A stretch of DNA of 64,000 nucleotides, taken from Durusdinium trenchii. Lineage: Eukaryota > Sar > Dinophyceae > Suessiales > Symbiodiniaceae. Below the pieces are notes generated by a model. That model saw only the letters and a list, made by a program, of their open reading frames with translations, did no database searches and had not been told where the DNA came from. Each line of letters begins with the position of its first letter. The first letter of the stretch is position 1. Of this stretch, positions 55,601 through 64,000 are shown piece by piece. A program made the translations under genes and the position numbers. The stretch lies in contig CAXAMN010000003.1 of NCBI GenBank assembly GCA_963970005.1, forward strand, positions 420,344 through 484,343, read 5' to 3'.

Positions 55601-57889
55601 TACCCCCGGCAGAATGTCACTGCTTTCTCCGCAGCGTTCACCGCCCTCACCGCCTCGGCACATGCCTCACCCGATCGTTGTCCCCCGACCGTTCCCCAGG
55701 GCCTCCCCATCGGCCCATCTCGGGGCACCCCACGCTCTCACCAAGGGCAGGCCGTTCACCTCGTGTGCCACGGGGTAGCGCCAGGTTCGCCGCAGGTCCG
55801 CCAGGTCGCGGTAGAAGGCCACTTCACGGGTATGGAGGTGCAGCTGCGTGATGAACTCGTGCCTGGGTTGCGTGATCGGAATTGTCTGAGGGCACCAAAA
55901 CAGAGTCCTGGTCCACCATTGGTTTTAAGGTGTGCGAACAACGAGTTATACCATTAGGACTACAAAGCCAGGCCAACTAGATAGCTCAGCTATGAATAAT
56001 GCTCTGCCTGACATCATTATGTCATTTCAGGTGTGGATTTCAATCAACTGAGGTCCTGAGCTTTCCAGAACTTGCTAACGGAGCAGTGTCTCCCAAGATC
56101 AAGCGAATCAGTGAAGCTCCGAAGTAGAAGTATGGACATTGCCGGATTCTGAACACAATGGATAAAATATGATAAAACAAATCTATCGTGTAGTGCCTGT
56201 ATTACGCTTTTGTCCCATATCTGGTTGCCAATACTGTTCAGTAAGTCACCGATGTGTTTGTTCTTTTATGTCTCGCACTCCCAAACCAAAAAGCAGCAAT
56301 CACTACTAAAGCAAATCCACTGGTCACGCAGGATGCTCAGCGGCAGGAGCTGCCTTAGTGGGCAACTGGATGGCCTTTTCAAGACACAGGTTACTGACAG
56401 GTTCCTGGAAATGGGCTACACGAGCTCTAAATTTCTGCCTAGCCCTATGTCGAAGAACAGTCTCATCAATGCCGCGCTAACTCAAAAATAACCTTGACGC
56501 CATCTTGCGGCACAAACGCCAGAACCTCTTTTCTGTCTTGGGTGAGGTTGTGACTGGACCATAAATCGCAAAGTTCCTTGAACTATCTCGAACTCAAGCC
56601 TCAAACAATGTCGAGCCTTGCGGACACGACATGGAAACGACTAATCCTTTGTGGACAAATAATCTCGTTCAATTGTCAAATCCAACACCAGTGCAAAACT
56701 CTTCTATGACGTTACCCACTTGTGGCGAAGCAAAGAGCATGTTTAGATCTGCAGCACGGCACGTGTTCAATGTGAAATGCATTGGAATGTGCACAGTACA
56801 GTCCCCCCCCTTCTACCCCACTGAAGGAACAGAACAGAATAGTGTTGGATGGAATCAGAAAACCACAAGCCTAGAATAATTAACTCATTGGGTAGGATGG
56901 ACATTAAGTACAAAACGCAGCATTACTTCTGACATGCGCAAGACAAATAATAAAGCCCTTCAGTGAACTTCAGTGTAGTGCGAACTTCATGGCCTAAGAA
57001 CCAGCAAACCACCAACTGCCTAAGTGACATCCACTCAAAAGAATGTTCCAAATACGGTGAAGAACCAGGCCCTAGAAGGCGCCTGGTGAACCAGTGGAAT
57101 GGTTCTTAAGCACATTGGAACAGAAAGAGTTGCCCCAGTAAGCCCCAAAGCAATTCGGGGATCCCGACATGAACCAATTCATGAATTGTTTCAAGGATTC
57201 ATACAAATCCAAAACAGTCTACGGCTGTTTTTCTTGCATGCTAGGGTGCTGCACCCCGACTTCCTGTCCCAAAAAAACACGTGTGACACTCTTCATCCGA
57301 GTTGCTTTCAAGACCAAGGCCTGTGGGAGGAGGTCCTCTGCTGCGCCTGTGGGCCACTCCAGTGTAAGTCGTCGCATGCTGGAGAGGAAACCGCCCTCAC
57401 CGAATGCTTCCGCCTCCACCTCCAGTGCCAGGGAAGGGGTTGGCTCGGGTAGGATGCAAAGATATGCAAAGAGCTTGGTGCATCAAGGTGCCGTTCAATT
57501 TATTGAGCAATGTTTTGCAACACCTCTCAGGTGATTCATCAGGAAGAATCGGATTTGTTGGGCGCGAATGGGCTTTGCTGGAGTGTCTATGCCACCACCC
57601 CAAGTGCGCATGCAACAGGACAACTGGCAGAAACAACAGGACAGCTGCTGTGAGTTCTTTTATGTTCTTCCCTCTTCAGGCATTTTGGCAGATGCCAACC
57701 ATTGCATACCATCGCCACCCATCCCCACATCATGTAGACTCTTGATTCATAAACCCCCGGCAATTGACAAATTATCTTCAGGCTTGGAGGGGTTATTAAT
57801 CAAGAGTCTGCCTTCAGCGCCTTAAGCGGCACCACCCCGAAGGTCTCCTCGAACCATCCGTCGTTCACCGCCTCAAAGATCCCCTCCAT
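51158..57889 (-). CDS. APH / ecdysteroid-kinase-like phosphotransferase, about ten exons
   Basis: Exons (minus) are 57812-57889 (start ATG, GCCATGG; AVNDGWFEETFGV), 57281-57443 (EAFGEGGFLSSMRR glycine loop; QALVLK with the beta3 lysine), 55742-55862 (TREVAFYRDLADL), 55354-55480 (GSLLVMEHLD hinge), 54849-55053 (LLRSVAQLHGALL), 53140-53240 (VSIAHGDLW, catalytic Asp), 52696-52925 (NNLLMD, VIILDWQ, PLNDIAYLMGSS), 51940-52011 (FEARVNTFLWAYEK) and a last exon of about 51158-51328 ending KGCTG. Phases agree from 55862 through 51940, including TG-C recreated in HGDLWCNNLL. The border between 57281 and 55862 is not closed, and a missing piece may lie near 51780-51850 (LDFRSVFGIISLTKDW). Length is near 420 residues, the usual size. 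The family phosphorylates small molecules; the substrate is unknown. The first intron has a GC donor. Confidence 0.75.
52655..52692. repeat. (CA)n(TA)n microsatellite
   Basis: CACACA followed by TATATA, just inside the intron after the donor GTATG at 52695. Confidence 0.85.
54070..54127. repeat. (TA)n-rich microsatellite
   Basis: TA repeats interrupted by TTG/TTTA steps, in an intron of the kinase-like gene. Confidence 0.8.
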
Positions 57890-58432
57890 GGCTGTAAACC
57901 ACCGCCGCTCCACCACGAACGAGTCCAGTGGCCGAAAAAGGATCCGAGCGATTTTGGTTTTGACCTTTTTGGACTGGTGTAATCTTGAGGGGAGAGAAGA
58001 CCTGCAGCAAAAGGACACCCAGTTTGACCTGCAGAAAAATCAGAAAACAAACAGTCTCCAGTTGGCTTCACTTGGAACACTGGCACATGCAATCGCACAG
58101 TCCTGCACCATGCTGCGCCCAACTTGTAGTGACTTCTGGTCAAACCACAACTTCGATTGAGAATTGAACGTCTCGGTGGCAAGCGGACTGCCTTCCACAC
58201 AAACCCTCCCAACGGGATGTATATGTATATACACACAAAACTGGCCACAGGGATTAAAAGCCTTAGGGGATGGATTAATCAAAAGGAAGCCGCATCACTG
58301 CTGGCCTGGTTCGCTTTGAGAATCATTCTGCGTGTTTGATGTCTCTCACTCGAGGGCTTGAGCCTTTGAGAACCACTGGCTGGTCTGGCTAGCAGTTTGG
58401 CCTCGCCTCCATCTTCCTTTTTGTAACCGAAA

Positions 58433-58669
58433 GTGGAAGGAAATGAGGCTCCCAAACCCAGCTTCAATCCCAAACTCTGGAAGCGTCCGTCGCTTTTGGG
58501 CCACCCCACCGAGGGTGCCTACGCCAGGCCTGGGCACAAATGGGATGTGAGACCCGAAGTCACTGACCAAACCAATGCCTATAGAGTCTATAGAGACATC
58601 CACACAGGACCAAGGACCGAGGACGCGGGTGATAGCAGACACTTTGACCACCTGGATGAGCGCTTGTAG
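58433..58669 (+). CDS. Possible C-terminal exon, unknown
   Basis: The plus frame reads NPKLWKRPSLLGHPTEGAY, KWDVRPEVTDQTNAYRVYRD and ends HFDHLDERL then stop at 58669. Balanced composition suggests coding. No domain was recognised, and the strand is opposite to the kinase-like gene upstream of whose start it lies. Confidence 0.3.
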   Translation: MEGNEAPKPSFNPKLWKRPSLLGHPTEGAYARPGHKWDVRPEVTDQTNAYRVYRDIHTGPRTEDAGDSRHFDHLDERL

Positions 58670-59159
58670 GAGCCCTACTTAGTTGTAAGATGTTGTAAGT
58701 GTTCATGTGTCCAACGGTTGACTTGGTGCACCTAAAGAACTGCCACCAGTGACCTGTGAAGAACTGCCCTGACCGTGGTTTTCTCACCGGGTGGCTCTCC
58801 ACAGGGCTCGGTTGCTGGAGGATTTGGTCCAAGTGATCCTTAGCCAACAAGCAGCTGAGGAAAAGCACGAGGAGAAGCATGGCTCCATCTCTTTCCCGAG
58901 GTCAAACTGGAAGGTGGCTGCTGGTTTTCAAGTGGCTTTCGAGGGGTTCTACTTCAGAAACTGCCACAGGCCATTCTTCCTGCCTTCGTCAGTGTCACAA
59001 AGAAACGCATGCTCACAAGTGCTCCCTTTCAAGTCATGACAACTTCTGACATCTTAGGTAGGTGAGCCATGCCTCGTGACTAAGTGATCCATCCAAGACA
59101 TCCACCAAAAACACACCAGAAGAGCGCCCTTCCCCCCTTCCCCCCTTCCTTCCACCTTC

Positions 59160-59291
59160 CCGGCTAGGCCGAAGATCATCCCCTGTGTTGTAGACATGCA
59201 CCTTCTCGTGGTAGAGCACCTTGCCCGCCAAACCACTGGAGGGTCCATGGAAGTGATCGACAATGGGATCCTCGATCACGGTGGGCGTCAT
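59160..59291 (-). CDS. Possible exon, unknown
   Basis: A minus frame starts MTPTVIEDPIVDHFHGPSSG and continues KVLYHEKVHVYNTGDDLR, with G/C-biased third codon positions. It may be a first exon, as an in-frame stop lies just upstream. No family was recognised. Confidence 0.3.
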
Positions 59292-61429
59292 GAATCCAGC
59301 TTCCTCGGGCTGTCAGTGAATGAGGCGCCGCGGAGAACTCGTCCGCGGCCTTTGTTGGGGTCGAAACATGACGATATTTTCGGTGAAACCTGGTGAAACT
59401 CTATATATACTCACAGGTGTGTTCACGCAAAAAAAGGAGAAACTGCTCTTCCCAAAGAATATTAAAGAATCTTGGAGGCCTTAACTCATCTACAGTTACA
59501 CGATATTACAAGTGCAGTCATCCCGAATATCCTTTGCTCTAGGTCTATAGGTTGCTTCCCTCACCCCCCACCCCACACAAACTCGCATCCAAGCGTCGTG
59601 GACATGAGGCACGGGCGGAGCCGCTGGCGCCGCGATCGGCGCTGCGATCGGCGCCGCGGGCGCCTCGATCGCGGGCGGAAGCACCAGGTTCTCGGCGTCG
59701 GAGTCCGCGTGCACCTGGTGTGCCGTGCGGAATCCGCGGCATCCGCGGCCGTTTTGAACGTCCTTTCATCCTGGCAGATTGAAAACACATGGCAGCTGGA
59801 ATGTTGGAGTGATGTCCTGTTGGAATGTTGGTAGTTCCCCAATGAAGGTCTCAAACATGCGGAAGTAACCATCCGAACCAATACACCTTCGAGGACTCTC
59901 GGAGCACCCCACAGCCCACCGCAAGAAGGAGCAAAGCAGCCCATATGTATGTAGAGTGTGTGTATATATATTTATATATATATATAATAAATATATGTAC
60001 AACTATACCAGGACCCACAAGGTTCATGGACACCCCTCAACCTCGAACTTCAAGGGGCTATAAATAGACACCCCTTGGGGGGTCTGTTACAAGTTACTCC
60101 TTCCACCTCCAGTCCTCAACCCCTCTTACCTGCTAATACCGTATTAGCCATCCAACTAGCCAAGCACCTGAGCATTTTCCGAAGGGCCATGATATTCGAG
60201 ACGCCCACACACAGCTCTTAGTCAAACAGCTTTGGCTTTTCTGAACAAAAGAGTTTGGTTTGGAGTGGAGCCATCACTCTCCCAGGCACCGGGAGAAACG
60301 CCACGTGATGATCATGAAGGCCATCATGGCTTTCTTCACCTGATCTCTGGCTGGCAGAAATCTGGGCAATGGCGGCACACCAAAGGCAGGCAGGAGAAGG
60401 TTGATTGGCATCCAAAGCTAGCTAGCCAACTTGCGGGCTGTCTACAACAGGTTGGGATACCAAACTCACGTTGACGGGCACAATACAGATTGGAACACGG
60501 CACTCATCGACCAAACGACTGGTGGCAAAAAGGTAATTAGTTATTCAGGGCTGGGAAAAGACTTGTGAACGCCTGTTGATCCTAATCACACCTACCTTAA
60601 GCCTTGGCCACGCCGTCTCCAAGTGGTTCGTTCAGCACTTTTTGATGCTTCCCAAGTCGGTCACCGGTCACCGAGCCCACGGTACATCTATCAAAGCCGT
60701 CTCCGTTCGGCACGGACCGCGTCCCGGTGCGCCACGCGTCACCACGCGTTCCGCTGGACCGAGGCGCCCAAGGTGTATGAGATCTGACCTTGTGGCTTCT
60801 CCTGAGCACAGCCTGGCGGTTCCGCCCGGCGTAGCACCGGCGACACCGGCTACCTCCAGCATCGTGTCAGAACTGTTGAACCTGCGAAGGCATAGCTATA
60901 GCTGAAGCCTAGCAGCTACAAAGACTCCAAGACCTTTTACAGTACAACATGGATGGCCTGGGTTTTGTAGTCAAATCCTTAGTAAAGCAATGGTTGTTCG
61001 GTAAAGACCCTTGAAACAATGGTGATTCAAATCCTAGGGTGAACTGAATGCAAATCATTACAGGCCTAACAACCCCACCAGTTCGCCCTGCCACTCCCTG
61101 CCTTTGCCCAGGTGCCCGCAACACCACTCCTGGGCTCTTCTATGCGGCGATTTGCAGCTTTCGTCACCCTCCACAGTTTCTGCCAGCCGCTGAACCCAAG
61201 CGATTTGCATGCGGCGTGCTACATGACATGCATCAGGAGGGGCCCCTCATCTTTGCGGGCCTGTGCTTTGGAAAAACTGCATGTATGGCGAGAACACTGG
61301 CAATCCCTCGTCAAGCAAAGCAGCGGCAGCAGCAGGCAGCAGCAGCAGTTCAAATAGAAATCTAGCAGTTGCAGTTGCAGCCAGCGCTGGAAGCACCGCC
61401 AGCGGCAGCTGGAAAGCAGTCGTGTTAGA

Positions 61430-61560
61430 TTCCGATGGTCGCACCACGCTCGCCTGGCCTGCTTCTTCAGGGTCCAACCGGTCTGCCAGGATTGAAAGCC
61501 TTCGTCACAGTCATAGCGGGCTTTGACCGTGGAGAAGCAGCCCACACCTGACACCCACGA
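61430..61560 (-). CDS. Possible exon with YxCxxGxxxW motif
   Basis: The minus frame contains VKARYDCDEGFQSWQTGWTL then KKQARRAWCDHR. From memory, many dinoflagellate proteins carry tandem motifs of the form Y-x-C-x2-G-x3-W-x2-G-W-x3-K-x2-W-C-C. Here only one copy is seen and the final CC is CD, so it is either an exon edge or a decayed copy. Confidence 0.3.
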
Positions 61561-63489
61561 GGTCACTGGATTGTCTCCGGTCGGTGGCAACATAGATCGA
61601 GAAGGTGATGCCTTTTGGAGATGTGAAGCATTTGAACGTTTGGGGTCATACTGAGTGGACCAATAGTGGGCCGATCTCTAAAATGCAGCTTGAGCCTGAC
61701 ACTTTTATGTCATGTTCGGCGAACGGGGCTGATCCATCTATGATGGGATCACACAAGACACGTAAACGCTGTCTTGGGACGACGTGACGCCCATTCTTCT
61801 CATGCTTTTCTCCCCTTCCGTCACCAAAGCCGCCACGTCTTCCGTTGGGCTCCCCCAGCTGTGCCGGCTGCAGCACCAGGCACGGCGCATCTCAGCCCAG
61901 CCTGGAGGCATTCCTCTCTCAGGTGTCGTGAGATGGGTGTGTATTAGGATAGGGAGACCTCCCAAAGATTTGGCTGGAAGAAGGGATGGTTGGGGGTCTC
62001 CCTATGAAATACCACACCCAAATGGTTGAGAAACTATTATCCCTCGGATTGATCATGGTTGAGCATCACCTCCAGCACAGGATCATGTGATGTCAGGTGT
62101 TTTGGTTGGATGCTGTCGACCCAAAAAGCTAAACACATGTGACAGAACATGTTGAAACTAAATATTGATGTGAGTGAGCATCTCTTTAAAAGCCTCTAGA
62201 TCTGCAAACAGTCTTAGACTGGGCATCAGTGTCACAAGTTCGGATCGTCCGCTGAAACCCCGACCAGAAGCCCCAACTGACTACCGAAAACACCAATTCG
62301 GAAAGCCAGTCAGCCAGTGTCATGACTTTGGCACTTGCCATGCTTCATAGTTGTCACAATTTATCACCTCATGGTGTTTTGGGATGTTTTTGGGGGAGGG
62401 AGGCCTGTCTTGCAAATTTGCCACTTGGGTCGAACAGAATGGGCCCAGCTCTGCCCCAGCTCTGAGCTTCATGCTTTTCGACCGATCCACCGCGCTACGC
62501 GATCGGGGCCTTCAACATGATCTTTGCCAGTTGCGCAATCATAAGTGACTCCCATGGTCGTGCTCACCACGACCGGGCTGTGGAGGACTGCTATGTCTGA
62601 GGCGCAAATGCCCTGGCCAGGCCGATGCAGAAATGGCAGGATAAGGATTTACGGAGGCCCCAGCATCAAGACGCCCACCTTCCGCCTACTCAACACCTCT
62701 CAGTTAAAGCTCATCTCTAACACATCCCTGCGTTCAACAAATAATGGTTGATTGGTCGACACGGCCCCAGAGTCCCTTGCCATTGGCGGATGGCACATGA
62801 CACGGCAAATTCGTACATGCACAATGTGCCACCATGTGCTGCCCTTGCTTTGGTTCTGGACTATCTGCCCTAGAAGCCAAGAACATGGAGAAGCGGTGCC
62901 CTAGGACCCTAGGACAACATCAAAGGGCCATCACTTGTATACTGTTAAACACATGTAAAGGCCATCAGGTCCTGGAAAACGACGCCCCACAAAACATTGG
63001 TAAAACAAAGGGCCTGTTGCCTGATATTCTACTCCCCCACGGTCGGCCAGGCTTTAATCATGTCCCCGTATGTCCCAGTCCAGATGTTCCAAAAGGTGGA
63101 GCCCCAAAGCCACCGATGTCTGGACTTTGTCGAAACATACCCAGCGGTGAAAGCCTCATGGACTGGATCTCATGTGGCCCGGTATGTTTCCGGTGGCACT
63201 GATCTTGCACAAGTGCTCTTAAAAAGGCACCCCGAATCAGGTGTCTTTTCCGAATGACGGCTCCAAACACTTCGGAGAGAGAGAGAGAGAGAGTTAGAGC
63301 ACACCCCTTCCCAGCGCCTGTGAGCTGCAACAGAATTGCCGCTTTTCCTGGGGCCAATACCTTGGGACCGAGTATCAAAGGTGCCTGGTGTTCCAATTCC
63401 ATGATTCAAAGAGAAGGCACCAAGAACTATGTCCAACCAGGTGCATGTTACCTTCACTGTTTTGCACACGTTGACCTCAAGAGGGATCG

Positions 63490-63650
63490 GATCTGTGTCC
63501 GCGGCATTCTTTGAATCTCGTTGAAGAGATTCATGATGGCACCTGTCGACCCCAGGCGACGGGCGCCACGGATCCAGGTCAGACCGGTGTGCCAAAGCGA
63601 CCTTCTGCAGCACCAAGCTTCACTGGGAACATGGAATAGCAGCGTCAACA
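63490..63650 (-). CDS. Possible exon, unknown
   Basis: The minus frame reads GLTWIRGARRLGSTGAIMN and LFNEIQRMPRTQIRSLL, ending at a possible GTCAAC donor. No domain was recognised. Confidence 0.25.
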
Positions 63651-64000
63651 TCGCAGGTGTCCACATAACACCAAAACAAAGCCCTGAAAATGGATCTGGG
63701 AAAGTATAGGTATAGACGGCATAGATCTATACATGTTGCCTTTTGCCTTTTATGAAGCTATGAGCCTTTAGCATCAAAAAGGTGGTGCACATAGTCATAG
63801 GTGTATACACATTATGTGCCATTGCAATGACGAGTGTCAAATCAAACACATTTGCTATGATTGTCCTATATAGATTTGCCAGGCTATATACTACCTAATC
63901 TACCTATACTATACTATACTATCTTATACTATCCTATACTGATACTGATGCTTTGCTTTTGTTACTCCGGGCGGCGCCTTGCCCATGAGCAGCAACCTGA

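Larger units (their letters stand above)
57890..64000. other. Region with only fragmentary exon-like signals
   Basis: Weak candidates are listed separately at 58433-58669, 59160-59291, 61430-61560 and 63490-63650. A GC-rich Ala/Pro-coding frame lies at about 59590-59720 on the minus strand (IEAPAAPIAAPIAAPAAPP). Microsatellites are (TA)n at about 59960-59998, (CAG)n at about 61320-61350, (GA)n at about 63276-63293 and TATAC repeats at 63903-63940. No gene chain could be assembled. Confidence 0.4.

Noticed and set aside
55978..56055. tRNA-like segment (TAGCTCAGCTATGA ... GGATTTCAATC)
   Set aside because: The D-arm GG and the T-arm pairing are missing; at most a relic, which I cannot support.
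57676..57695. Second spliced-leader-like word (GGCATTTTGGCAGATG)
   Set aside because: Only 12 of 16 bases match, which is within chance for a window of this size.

Overview
The window looks like dinoflagellate nuclear DNA (Symbiodiniaceae-like), judged from sequence alone. Genes are broken into many short exons. Several introns use GC-AG as well as GT-AG borders. Copia-type polyproteins carry an extra methyltransferase-like domain, microsatellites are abundant, and one LTR contains a 16/19 match to the dinoflagellate spliced leader (leader quoted from memory). No rRNA, tRNA, CRISPR array or bacterial operon was recognised.

Layout. 1-3450 is a mosaic of unrelated tandem repeats: a purine tract, a 13-bp minisatellite, a 60-bp doublet, a 73-bp array and a 51-53-bp degenerate array. 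3451-9086 holds no recognisable gene. 9087-9836 (minus) is an exon of a dinoflagellate TIR/HET-like family. 10583-11583 and 33019-36066 (minus) hold exons that may belong to one polytopic membrane-protein gene. Between them sits Copia element 1 (11655-32693), with identical 108-bp LTRs and a target duplication. Its integrase is split by a 13.5-kb DNA transposon (14850-28381).

The nested DNA transposon has 15-bp terminal inverted repeats, a TA (or GTAC) duplication, subterminal hairpins and four minus-strand, intron-containing genes. These are a DDE transposase, a Lys/Glu-rich protein, a methyltransferase-fold-like protein and a protein with an acidic tail. Removing the transposon and one TA restores one Copia reading frame. 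Copia element 2 (38535-47204) is intact: identical 202-bp LTRs, a 5-bp duplication, one 2379-codon gag-pol frame and a separate downstream ORF. Both Copia elements share the primer-binding site, the methyltransferase-like insert between protease and integrase, and a small post-pol ORF with a common domain.

51158-57889 (minus) is a multi-exon gene for an APH/ecdysteroid-kinase-like phosphotransferase, with the glycine loop, VLK lysine, HGD, NN and DWQ motifs each on identifiable exons. The rest (47205-51157 and 57890-64000) is mostly non-coding, with a few exon-like fragments. The host-type and DNA-transposon genes supported here run on the minus strand (a few weak exon-like fragments are on plus), and both retrotransposons run on the plus strand.

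Exon borders were placed by eye from splice signals and frame continuity. No transcript data or database search was available.
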